This document shows positions 36,001 to 41,268 of a stretch of DNA of 64,000 nt, in pieces. Each line of letters begins with the position of its first letter. The stretch's first letter is position 1. The notes below the pieces were generated by a model, which searched no databases, had not been told where the DNA came from, and saw nothing but the letters and a program-made list of their open reading frames with translations. A program made the translations under genes and the position numbers. Source of the stretch: Candidatus Accumulibacter necessarius (lineage in GTDB: Bacteria; Pseudomonadota; Gammaproteobacteria; Burkholderiales; Rhodocyclaceae); NCBI GenBank assembly GCA_017302435.1, contig JAFLDL010000001.1, forward strand, positions 1 to 64,000, read 5' to 3'.

Positions 36001-36763
36001 TGTTGCCGAAAGGTCCGAACAGAACATACACCGCGCTCGACGCGCCGACCGCGATATCTGCGTGTCCGTCGCCATTGACGTCTCCCAGCCCAGTGAGCGA
36101 GCTTCCTGCATAGTCGTTCGCCTTCTCGCCGTTGATCCGCACGCCCCCCACGCCTCGGCCCACGTCGTAGAGTGATACCTGTCCGCTGTCAGAGCCTTCG
36201 CCATCGCCAATGAGCGTGTCACCACCGTCCCCGCCGATCAGGTGGTCCGAGCCGCTCAGGCCGTACAACTGGTCGTTGCCACTACTGCCCGTGATCACGT
36301 TGTCGAGCGCATTGCCCCTCACCGTGGTTCCTGACACTTGCCCCGCATCCAGGTTCTCAACACCGTCTGGCAGCGTGTAGGCGCCAAAAAAGTAGTTGCC
36401 CGCAGCCGCGCGAATGAGGTCCACACCCTCCGATGGTGCCTCGACGACCGCATCCCTGTTCCACTCGATGACGTAGGTTTCGTCGCCGGGCCCGCCGGCC
36501 AGAAAGTCCTCCGTCCAGAAGGTCGTGCCGCCATCGAGGACGTCGTTGCCTTCTCCTCCGTACAGGCGGTCACTCCCAGCGTCTCCCAACAGCTGGTCAT
36601 CACCCGCCCCGCCCGCGAGCAGGTCATCGCCGGTATCGCCCATCAGGGTATCGTTGCCTCCGCCCGCATTTACCGTGTCGTTGCCGCCGCCGGCATAGAT
36701 GATGTCGTCCTCATCTCCTGCGTTAACGAGGTCGTCATCATCCATTAGCGTGATCGTAGCCAT
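24017..36763 (-). CDS. Giant multidomain RTX protein with FG-GAP, Calx-beta, vWD and lipase-like domains
   Basis: A 4248-residue protein without an N-terminal signal peptide, consistent with type I secretion by a C-terminal signal. Order: RTX GGxGxD repeats (about 13-80, 155-190); FG-GAP/integrin-like block A (193-650) with DxNxDGxxD calcium loops; RTX (658-800, 880-1050); near-copy FG-GAP block B (1169-1620); RTX (1625-1790); Calx-beta 1 (about 1880-1985); a lipase-like alpha/beta-hydrolase (about 1990-2270) with GHSRGG (Ser2125), candidate Asp2179 and His2232; RTX (2275-2340); six Calx-beta modules; a von Willebrand type D domain beginning RGDPHLTTLDGL (about 3160-3320); five more Calx-beta modules; and a unique C-terminal domain (about 4020-4248). 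Start ATG 36763 follows GGAGGT by 7 bases. Probably a calcium-stabilised surface adhesin or matrix protein with a possible esterase activity. No ABC/HlyD/TolC exporter genes are adjacent. Confidence 0.9.
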   Translation of the reverse strand: MATITLMDDDDLVNAGDEDDIIYAGGGNDTVNAGGGNDTLMGDTGDDLLAGGAGDDQLLGDAGSDRLYGGEGNDVLDGGTTFWTEDFLAGGPGDETYVIEWNRDAVVEAPSEGVDLIRAAAGNYFFGAYTLPDGVENLDAGQVSGTTVRGNALDNVITGSSGNDQLYGLSGSDHLIGGDGGDTLIGDGEGSDSGQVSLYDVGRGVGGVRINGEKANDYAGSSLTGLGDVNGDGHADIAVGASSAVYVLFGPFGNNWQINLNDAAAGIGGYKIVASGSEYIYGSITSAGDVNGDGLGDLLIANYNDPEGGGGYSGAAFVVFGKADGGQIDLAQVAAGNGGFKIVGEYGNQYGYYYGDWAGYSLSAAGDLNADGNDDVLIGARWNDEGGYQAGAAYVVWGKADGLKVNLDDVANGVGGYKIVGENGDRQRADGPGDAAGESVAGVGDVNGDAIPDLLIGAPGQAASYLVYGKADNGKINLDDVAQGIGGFKISGAGSSVASGGDVNGDGRTDYLIGGSGVSYVVFGSATPGNVLLTEVGAGNGGYALNFGGSPVNLGDINGDGRGDLLVTNFTSQQSSIYHSGVVFGRAGGTPVNAAEILAGIGGFAIGIEQYVSFSATAAPGDVTGDGVPDLLAGSTYNDNNRGYAYLIDGHAAAHVRGDDLIEGGAGDDWLVGGGGSDKLDGGIGTDTADYSGSAGAVMANLGVGMATQDGLGGTDTLVDMENLNGSAHADKLLGSALANALYGQNGDDELWAGAGADLLDGGAGNDVLGSDAGADTLTGGAGADCFVLLPGMEGETITDFVRGQDRIDVAGFGALVADWAALRARVSYVSGEARIDFGNGDLLTIKGMPVDGLTEADFVGLGALGERWVGSTGDDGYSGTPFDDVLDGLAGNDTVNAGGGDDVLTGDTGDDRLEGGAGDDRLEGNGGNDTLDGAAGIDTADYSRALGSVGVDLGAGLAADDGNLGSDTLIDIENVIGSPYADRLVGNDVSNGLLGSFGNDVLIGLGGNDVLDGASGNDTLYGGAGDDRLIGGAANEDDYLYGGEGNDTLEDFGTPWLRGNTLAGGPGDDTYIVGDATWGGIVELPNEGDDHIIADLASADYIAFSSVLQDNVERLSITKPGMARGNALDNVITGSTGNDRLIGLAGTDHLIGGAGNDTLLGDGEGADSGQVSLYDVGRGVGGVRINGEKANDYAGSSLAGLGDVNGDGHADIAVGASSAVYVLFGPFGNNWQINLNDAAAGIGGYKIVASGSEYIYGSITSAGDVNGDGLGDLLIANYNDPEGGGGYSGAAFVVFGKSDGGQIDLAQVAAGNGGFKIVGEYGNQYGYYYGDWAGYSLSAAGDLNADGNDDVLIGARWNDEGGYQAGAAYVVWGKADGLKVNLDDVANGVGGYKIVGENGDRQRADGPGDAAGESVAGVGDVNGDAIPDLLIGAPGHAASYLVYGKADNGKINLDDVAQGIGGFKISGAGSSVASGGDVNGDGHTDYLIGASGTSYVVFGSANPSHVSLTDVAAGNGGYRLDFGGAPIRAGDLNGDGRDDQLVLNFNYPRSVLSGVVYGKGSGVPVGVGDLTGGTGGFAVANEYSEWMRGMAAAGDVDADGVPDFLISTAGPSNVGVTYVVLGKDAVHVRGDDLIEGGAGDDALIGGGGNDTLIGGAGNDYLRGGDGDDALDPGIDGDVLDGGTGTDRLILDWSGVGVTGSGDGIAMEAYDASGAPTEDPTLAVEWSIQQGATTVNLVTARGMEVFDLAGTAADDVLRGTVLADTLKGGAGDDVLDGHAGADRLTGDEGADTFRGTLAELDGDTISDLCTLDAFLVTGDRLTANQVAFSNGTLRIDTNGDGLSEAEIGLEGSFYGRFEVTASDPADAAATTVRYVTEPPVISIKALDDEKAEGESGVTPFTFEVTRSGDLNGTSSVDYAVSGWGDNPSDWRDFNGSVIGTITFSAGESSRMLTVSVASDDAPGLRESFAVQLSNATNATFAIPSAMASVYEPPFLTKANLTATELTMVNGFIHSAYGQPIPGGYRLLGHTDLPTIPAGRFDAQGFFVGDPIPNTPLAQDPQRCLPVISNNGMEIILVHPGGKVASDAHTHGELYQGESLLISAIRTYVQLQYPTASPDLWIVGHSRGGSTVNEIFTQEKNRAGPTDIFDQARYIAFAPGNVQGNSVLLREIANIGFENDYVFKRLQGGINDESDPKRLPENTSTTDNLVFFWEDYTDSRSGWGRDANSMRAHALDASDLFVEVATDPLYTQYIFEDSAVLLNHDASKTYDFRHITSSHYGSSVTIFGRAAKDEIIGSAYGDNLFGRSGDDTIIGLGGIDNIFGGSGSDSLSGGPDQDRFIGTQSELNGDTIKDFWSEDVIRFDGARFSSRELNYQVGSLLIDSDTNGTFETTIKLGADLSPGKFVATQSSPGEPVHTLITYEASDALVWIVPPSVSYYEGDVGSVTEYVYTVIRSGDLEKPSIVHCTIAPDGADGADPDDFEGGVFPKSRELIFQRDETSKDLRIRVQGDDQKNENDEGFKITLSPITNATVVGDKKEAIGVIQDDDTYPRLTISDATAMEDDGKIVFSISRSGDLKYDSAVNWRVEFEAGQADGTDLGNVLHGTAFFKSGNASPEVPLEIDIVDDSLKEPNETFKVFLDKPLQLVVKDPEAQGTIKDDDSPKQVSIKAVDAEKAEGTDISAPPRATPFTFEVWRAGTSDEAFSVRYTVTGAGVSAADVTTDLMGLTTDTLDFAEKEPSKTITIEVVPDDRDEDDEGFVVTLSQATNGFEIDQETARGLIQNDDDLEFSIAPDGGSSQQEGNAGTTYFTFTVSRGGNAHAGDIECSVDYAVALGPKGGVWADSNDFDGKIIGTVTFAADGVLSKTISIPVKGDADPELDERFYVQLTNPGRKAAGAAATPVIGTDKALGTIGDDDSRKLSIVSEVSKSEGTDTTAPVQWTEMQFTVTRTNTQGPVEVSYGVTPGPTLPADDQDVQGLSYTDKLNFADGQGSAVITVKVNPDGNIEPNETFFVTLGDLAGWTFSNRQSVGTIEDDDAQKVSIVSSVSRAEGSNGGTTPFRFEVTRSNTHGVLELSYGVTGGPQSPADGSDIANMGIGKLKFEDGEGKQWIVVDINRDNDEERNETFFVTLGDPGTGLKFGNRQAVGTIGNDDISLPPWPRPVFRGDPHLTTLDGLAYDFQAVGEFVAMQSPNGHDVLVQVRTAPVGDLASNITAVAMLLDGHRVTLTAGEAATLRIDGVQTEIPLNQGFIAVGGGTVTFDGDAYTVIDPDGAGMHVQSFPDRLDLTLTVGAAFSGNLQGLLGNFNGAPADDLVLPDGSVLSQPVAFGDLYGRFADSWRVTMATSLFDYGPGESSATFTDHSFPRQAVTLDMLPPAIVARATALVDEAGIADPTARAAAILDLALTGDMSYLRSAAIPVPVTQVAQVVDVPAPLPSLSILGPEGVQWEGDTGGNHIRFDVFRSGDTTGALPVVYEVVPFGTHPADADDFGGTWPTGVLEFADGEGAKPIEIILSGDILAEYSEGFAVRLSVSSEDRGRVLLAASSARVTIENDDGDVPARFDIEPVVASAAEGDAGSVELTFSVIRSDNLATEALVSYAVLGYGRAASADDFAGGSYPAGTLAFLPNERHKVISITVAPDADVEFDESFVVWLANPINGVVGAAAAAGSILNDDVPPAPALAIVAIDAHRPEGNGDTTPFSFVVTRTGDLTGTSTVAYVVTGSGSNSASATDFGGALPSGTISFAANEASKTVTVDVSGDTAVEPDEGFTVTLSDPSNATIATATAEGTIVNDDAPPPPTLGITTLGANKAEGNTGTTAFSFTVTRTGDTSGVTNVDYSVAGAGMQPVDAADFGGALPSGTLTFGAGEVDQVITIAVRGDTTVEVDEQFAVHLTNPTNATLAIASASATIENDDVLALPAVSIAAEQARLAESNSGTTAFSFLLTRSGDLSGETTVSYSLTGAADASDFIGGVLPGGLVVFAPGSSEQRLTIDVSGDGQIEPHEGFTVMLHDPVNATVDTASAVATIINDDTSSFKIGDAPARPPRSDAGAWERSWSHAGVSIAHKANLADANESYSNVLFSSSGSGILAGGDVSGGDLGVSGQTLATSAVLQELDGSEGLRFVLDEEANQISFQLSRFTRDDDGTGFNEAGRLQLLDAAGVLVKEIFFYADALDGSKQLSVSVEEGFSQAVFSAGAQNGEDFVYGAYGNEAGNGFGSDPYSANGGMHGSEYLIDSVGFTTGYVDLLWAG
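32342..33259 (-). repeat. Internal long repeat, copy B (FG-GAP block) in the giant RTX gene
   Basis: The partner of 35270-36187, in the same orientation and frame, offset by 2928 bp. Because the flanks have diverged more than the core, recent gene conversion or unequal recombination between two older FG-GAP blocks fits better than one recent whole-unit duplication. A short-read assembly could also have merged copies here. Confidence 0.9.
35270..36187 (-). repeat. Internal long repeat, copy A (FG-GAP block) in the giant RTX gene
   Basis: This ~918-bp stretch recurs 2928 bp (exactly 976 codons) further along the gene at 32342-33259. The translated blocks differ at only a handful of residues, for example SSLTGLG against SSLAGLG, FGKADGG against FGKSDGG and PGQAAS against PGHAAS. 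Long runs are identical at the DNA level, including third codon positions. Flanking FG-GAP and RTX sequence is recognisably related but much more diverged, so the edges are approximate. Confidence 0.9.
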
Positions 36764-37179
36764 AACTAGTACCTCCGGGATCTATGATGTGTGGCGAACA
36801 AGACAGAGCGCTGCCTTCGCGACGACCAAAGTCGTCCAAGTGGAGGCTTGATTGCTTCCTTAGCGATGGGCGTCGGCCGATCGGGTTCAGCGCTGCTTGC
36901 GTGTGGATGACCGCTACCCCGAGTGAAAGGACGCACCCCGAAATTGGCGAAGGTATTGCGCGGTGAGGGAGGTGCCGCGCATTGGCCATTGAACGCGCAG
37001 TTGGCAGAGTCAGTAGGCAGCCTCATGTTTCCCCGCTGCGCCGTTTTTCACCAGACTCGCTGCAAGATCGTAGTAAGACTCCAGGTGCATCGCATCGCGC
37101 TCCCCCTGCGCTCCCAAGCCATTCGTTTTGCGGAGGGCATCCGCAGGAGTTACTCTAAATGGTGAAAACTGCAGTTCGC

Positions 37180-37193
37180 TTGACCTAGATCAA
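37180..37193. promoter_or_regulatory. Candidate FNR/ANR-type binding site
   Basis: TTGACCTAGATCAA matches the FNR/ANR/Dnr palindrome TTGAT-N4-ATCAA with one change (T to C in the left arm). It is about 417 bp from the giant RTX start and about 436 bp from the DUF3460 start, too far from either for a standard class II site unless a long leader exists. Low-to-moderate support. Confidence 0.35.
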
Positions 37194-37467
37194 CACTCTT
37201 CCTGATTTGGAGAGTAAGGGGCACTGCACCGCTGCTCTCTGCTTTGGACCAAAGTGGGGCGCCTTCTGTCCACTTGGCGGTCCTTCGATGAGTTCTGGCG
37301 GAAAGCTACTGGGAGTTGGTCGTCCGCCGACTCGCAAGGATTAGCTTCCGTCGATTACGGCCGCACTGAACGTGGGCATGCGACAAGCCGATCTTGCTCA
37401 GCGCGCGGTCCGCGGGATCCGCGGCACCACGACCCCGCCGCGCCGACTGCCCAATGCCAAGAGCGCT

Positions 37468-37513
37468 CGCGCTGCCCGACGCCTTGCTCGACGATAGTGC
37501 GTCGGGCAGCGCG
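37468..37513. repeat. 15-bp perfect inverted repeat
   Basis: CGCGCTGCCCGACGC (37468-37482) and GCGTCGGGCAGCGCG (37499-37513) are perfect complements separated by 16 bases. There is no T-run on either side, so a simple intrinsic terminator is unlikely. It could be an operator, a mobile-element trace or a structured RNA. The TATAAT of the DUF3460 gene is 60 bp away. Confidence 0.6.
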
Positions 37514-37628
37514 GTCGATCGTGCTTGCATTGACCGGCCGCCGGGGCAACGCGCAGGCGCCGCCGGGCGGGCGTATAATCGTCGGCAGTTTCCCGCGTTG
37601 GCGGGTGTTCTTACTGGGAGCAGGCGAG

Positions 37629-37826
37629 ATGGCGTTGTACGAATCCGATCACACCAAGTTCATGCGCGAAATGATGGTCGAGCACCCGGAATGGGCCGAG
37701 GATCAGCGCCGAGGACGGGCCATCTGGTGGGACAGGAAAGTCGACCTCAACGAGCAGAAGGCGTGCCGGGAGTCCAATGAACCCCATCGTTCGTATCCCT
37801 ACGATGTGAATTTCGAACAGCAGTAG
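37629..37826 (+). CDS. DUF3460 family protein
   Basis: A 65-residue protein beginning MALYESDHTKFMREM, with a central blend of RRGRAIWWD and VDLNEQ, as in the betaproteobacterial DUF3460 family of the same size. Its function is unknown. ATG 37629 has GGAG at 37617-37620, and a TATAAT box stands about 50 bp upstream. A longer in-frame extension to 37254 is not supported by family sequence. Convergent with the CoA-ligase/GNAT gene. Confidence 0.8.
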   Translation: MALYESDHTKFMREMMVEHPEWAEDQRRGRAIWWDRKVDLNEQKACRESNEPHRSYPYDVNFEQQ

Positions 37827-37962
37827 GGCAGCGGGAAGGGGCCAAGACGCCGGTCTGGAGGCGTTCAGGCGAAGTCGTCGGCATGGGTTCTGCAGCCGGC
37901 CGAAGACTCCGACTTCGTCAACCTTGGTACGTTGTCTCTGCCACGGCCCTTTAGAGCAGTGC

Positions 37963-40653
37963 CTAGTTGTTCAGGGGCTTGATGACCCGTTTAACGGCCG
38001 GATCGTCCGGGTGCGGGTGAATCGTGAAGCCGAGTTTGGTCATCAGATTGAACATCTTGGTATTCATCGACAGCACATCGCCGACGACGGTCCGGTAACC
38101 CTTGGCACGCGCGCAGTCAATCAGCGCACTCATCAGTTTGCGGCCGATGCCTTGCTTCTGCCAGTCATCGGCAATCGCCAGAGCAAACTCGACCGATTCG
38201 CCATCCGGATTGGTGACGTAGCGGGCGACCCCGATTTGCAGTTCCTTGCCTTCCGCGTCGGGCAGTGTCGCCACCAGGGCCATTTCGCGGTCGTAGTCGA
38301 TCTGGGTGAAGCGCACCAGCATGGTCTGTGTCAGCTCGCGGATGGTATCCATGAAGCGGTAGTACTTGCTTTCGTCGGACAGGGCAATGACGAACTGTTG
38401 CTCGCGCTCGGCGTCTTCCGGACGGATAGGACGAATCGTCACCGTTCGGCCATCCGGCAGTTCCCATTCCTGGATCAGATGCACCGGGTAGGGATGGATC
38501 GCCATGTGCGCATAGCGGTCACCGGATGGCGCTGCATAGTCGATGACGATGCGCGCATCGGCGGCAATACCGCCGTTCTCGTCGACGATCAGCGGGTTGA
38601 GGTCCAGTTCCTGCAGCCAGGGCAGTTCGCAGATCATCTGTGAGACGTGCAGCAGCACGTCTTCGAGCGCTTCCAGGTTCACCGGCGGCATGTTGCGAAA
38701 TCCGCCGAGCAGTTTCGAGGCGCGCGTTGACCGGATCAGATCCCGCGCCAGGAAGCGGTTGAGCGGCGGCAAGGCAACCGCCCGGTCGCTGAAAACCTCG
38801 ACTTCGGTACCGCCGGCGCCAAACGTGATGATTGGACCAAAGATCGGATCACGCGAGACGCCGATCATCAACTCACGGCCGTTCGGGCGAGCCAGGTAGG
38901 GTTCGATCGACAGGCCATTGATACGCGCCGTCGGGTGGCGTTTCTTGACGGTCTCGATGATGTCGTGATAAGCGTTGCGGGCGGCCGGCGCATTGGTGAT
39001 GTTGAGCCGCACTCCTCCCACTTCGCTCTTGTGGACGATGTCGGGCGAGTCGATTTTCATCACGATCGGAAAGCCAATCTGCTCCGCAAGCAACAGCGAC
39101 TCGGTCGGCGTATGCGCGACCATGGTCTGCGCCACGGGGATCCGGAAGGCGCGCAGGATGGCCTTCGATTCCATTTCCGAGAGGATCTTGCGGCGTTCAT
39201 GCAGCACCGCTTCGATCAGCATCTTGGCGCCCTCGGTTTCCGGGCGCGCATGCTTCGACAGGGGTGCAGGCGTCTGCAGGAGGAGCTTCTGGTTCCAGTA
39301 ATAGGTCGAAATGTGGAAGTACAGCTCGACGGCGGTTTCCGGCATGCGGAAGGAAGGAATGCCGTTTTCTTCGAGCAGGGCGCGTGCCGGATGAACCTGC
39401 TCCTCGCCCATCCAGCAGGTCAGAATGGGTTTGGCGGTCAGCAGGTCGACTTCGATCACCGCCTTGGCAACTTCCAGCGGCTGGGTCATGGCCTGCGGCG
39501 AAAGCATGACGAGAACGCCGTCGACCTCCGGATCCCCGGCGACGGCGAGGATGGCGTCGTAATAGCGCTTGGGCGTCGCGTCACCTTCGATGTCGACCGG
39601 GTTCCGCTGCGACCAGGTCGGTGGCATCGTGGCGTTGAGCGCCTGCATGGTGCTGGCCGACAATTCGGCGAGCGGAATCTCGAGATCACCGGCGCGGTCT
39701 GCCGCCATGGCGCCTGGTCCGCCGCCGTTGGTGATGATCGCCAGACGTTTGCCCTGCGGGCGGAACTTCGACGCCAGAGCCTTGGCAGCGTAGAACAACT
39801 GGCCAATGTTCTTGACGCGCACGACGCCTGCCCGGCGAACGGCAGCGTCGAAAACGATATCCGAGCCGGCGGCCATACCGGAGTGCGTTTCGACGGCCGC
39901 CAGGCCGCCGGCGTGACGGCCGGCCTTGAGCAGAACGATCGGCTTGATGCGCGCCGCCGAACGCAAGGCGCTCATGAAGCGGCGCGCGTCGCGAATGCCT
40001 TCGACGTAGAGCAGGATGTAATGGGTAAGGTTGTCGTAGATCAGGTAATCGAGGATTTCCCCGAAGTCGACATCCGCCGTACCACCCAGTGAGATGACGC
40101 TGGAAAAGCCGATGCGGTTGCTGCTTGCCCAATCGAGAACGGCCGAGCAGATGGCGCCCGATTGTGCAACCAGTGCCAGATTGCCGACGTTGGCGCTGAC
40201 GCGCGCGAACGTGGCGTTGAGGCCCAGGTTCGGGCGAATGATGCCGAGACAGTTCGGGCCAAGCAGGCGGACCCCGTAGCTGCGGGCGATCTCCATCATC
40301 TTGCGCTCGAGCGCTGCGCCCGAGTGACCCGCCTCGGCAAAACCCGAAGTGATCACGATGGCGTTCTTGACGCCGCTGCGACCGCATTGTTCGATGATTT
40401 TCGGCACCGTCTGTGGTCTGGTGACGACCACCGCCAGTTCAACACGGGCACTGATCTCTTCGATCGACTTGTACGCCGGCACCCCCTGGATCGTGTCGTG
40501 GGCCGTGTTGATCGGGTACAGACGTCCTTTGTAGCCGGAATCGAGAATGTTCTTGAAGAGGACATTACCGACCGAATTTTCCTGGTCGGAAGCGCCGATG
40601 ACGGCGACGGACTTGGGCTCAAACAGGGTGGTGAGGTAGTGATGTTCTAACAT
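37963..40653 (-). CDS. Acyl-CoA ligase (ADP-forming)-type / GNAT acetyltransferase fusion (Pat-like)
   Basis: An 896-residue protein with four parts: CoA-binding Rossmann domain (about 1-130, VAVIGASDQENSVG), succinyl-CoA-ligase-like domains (about 145-450), ATP-grasp_5 (about 480-700) and a C-terminal GNAT acetyltransferase (about 730-890, IGRKLMSALIDCARAKGYR). This is the Pat/PatZ architecture, which acetylates lysines of acetyl-CoA synthetase and other enzymes. The phospho-His position is kept here as THSGMAAGSD (His257), whereas E. coli PatZ has lost it, so ligase activity may remain. I prefer ATG 40653 with AGAGG 11 bases upstream over the in-frame GTG at 40665, which would abut that site. 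It lies about 140 bp downstream of osmC. Confidence 0.88.
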   Translation of the reverse strand: MLEHHYLTTLFEPKSVAVIGASDQENSVGNVLFKNILDSGYKGRLYPINTAHDTIQGVPAYKSIEEISARVELAVVVTRPQTVPKIIEQCGRSGVKNAIVITSGFAEAGHSGAALERKMMEIARSYGVRLLGPNCLGIIRPNLGLNATFARVSANVGNLALVAQSGAICSAVLDWASSNRIGFSSVISLGGTADVDFGEILDYLIYDNLTHYILLYVEGIRDARRFMSALRSAARIKPIVLLKAGRHAGGLAAVETHSGMAAGSDIVFDAAVRRAGVVRVKNIGQLFYAAKALASKFRPQGKRLAIITNGGGPGAMAADRAGDLEIPLAELSASTMQALNATMPPTWSQRNPVDIEGDATPKRYYDAILAVAGDPEVDGVLVMLSPQAMTQPLEVAKAVIEVDLLTAKPILTCWMGEEQVHPARALLEENGIPSFRMPETAVELYFHISTYYWNQKLLLQTPAPLSKHARPETEGAKMLIEAVLHERRKILSEMESKAILRAFRIPVAQTMVAHTPTESLLLAEQIGFPIVMKIDSPDIVHKSEVGGVRLNITNAPAARNAYHDIIETVKKRHPTARINGLSIEPYLARPNGRELMIGVSRDPIFGPIITFGAGGTEVEVFSDRAVALPPLNRFLARDLIRSTRASKLLGGFRNMPPVNLEALEDVLLHVSQMICELPWLQELDLNPLIVDENGGIAADARIVIDYAAPSGDRYAHMAIHPYPVHLIQEWELPDGRTVTIRPIRPEDAEREQQFVIALSDESKYYRFMDTIRELTQTMLVRFTQIDYDREMALVATLPDAEGKELQIGVARYVTNPDGESVEFALAIADDWQKQGIGRKLMSALIDCARAKGYRTVVGDVLSMNTKMFNLMTKLGFTIHPHPDDPAVKRVIKPLNN

Positions 40654-40794
40654 GGGGGATTTCACCTCTGGTTGGAGAGGCGCCGCACGGGTTGATGTTG
40701 CAGTGCATCAATTCTACTACGAATGGTCCCGCAAGTCTCTAGTAATCGGGCTCTAATCGCGCCTGGTCGTGACATTTGGCACGACCAGTGTCGC

Positions 40795-41241
40795 TCAATC
40801 GGCCGCTGATTCCGCATCGGGGTCGGCAAGCAGGCTGTCGATCCGGATGTCGGATTGCAGGCAGCGGTACATCGGACACTTGTTGGCGATCGCCAGCAGC
40901 CGGCTGCGCTGTTCCGGCGTCAGGTCGCCGTCAAGGCGGATCAGACGCGAGATGCGATCGATCTTGCCGCCACCTTCGACGTCGACCCTGTCGTGGGTCA
41001 GCTCGACGCTGACCCCGGCCAGCGCCAGTTCCTTGCGTTCGGCATACATGCGCAGGGTGATCGAAGTGCAGCTGCCGAGGCTGGCGAGCAGGAAATCGAA
41101 GGGTGCCGGGCCGGCGTCGTTACCACCCATGGCGACCGGTTCATCGGCGATCAGGCAGTGCTTGCCGACGCGGACTGTCTGCTGGTAGGGTCCCTGGCCG
41201 TTTTCGCTGACGACGACCGGGTCATGATTTTCCTGTGCCAT
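40795..41241 (-). CDS. OsmC family peroxiredoxin-like protein
   Basis: A 148-residue OsmC/Ohr-fold protein. The two redox cysteines are Cys58 in LGSCTSITLRMYAERK and Cys122 in ANKCPMYRC, the pattern of OsmC/YhfA-like thiol peroxidases that detoxify organic hydroperoxides. The second block has an extra Cys at 127. It starts 27 bp after mnmH on the same strand, with AGGA upstream of ATG 41241, so it is probably in one operon with tesA and mnmH. Confidence 0.9.
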   Translation of the reverse strand: MAQENHDPVVVSENGQGPYQQTVRVGKHCLIADEPVAMGGNDAGPAPFDFLLASLGSCTSITLRMYAERKELALAGVSVELTHDRVDVEGGGKIDRISRLIRLDGDLTPEQRSRLLAIANKCPMYRCLQSDIRIDSLLADPDAESAAD

Positions 41242-41268
41242 GGTTTTTTCTTCCTCGCGTGAATCTGA

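Larger units (their letters stand above)
36764..37628. other. Long intergenic region upstream of giant RTX gene and DUF3460 gene
   Basis: About 865 bp with no gene I can support; open frames here lack ribosome sites and family sequence. It holds an FNR-like dyad (37180-37193), a 15-bp perfect inverted repeat (37468-37513) and a perfect TATAAT (37574-37579) about 50 bp ahead of the DUF3460 gene, though no matching -35 hexamer lies 16-18 bp upstream of it. Promoters for both flanking divergent genes should lie here. Parts are lower in GC than the surroundings. Confidence 0.5.

Noticed and set aside
24017-36763. CRISPR-like array from the many short repeats
   Set aside because: The repeats are in-frame RTX nonapeptide and FG-GAP codons, not equal-length repeats with unique spacers, and no cas genes are present.
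37530-37579. TTGACC and TATAAT as a sigma-70 promoter of the DUF3460 gene
   Set aside because: The two boxes are 38 bp apart, far too distant; only the TATAAT remains as a possible -10.
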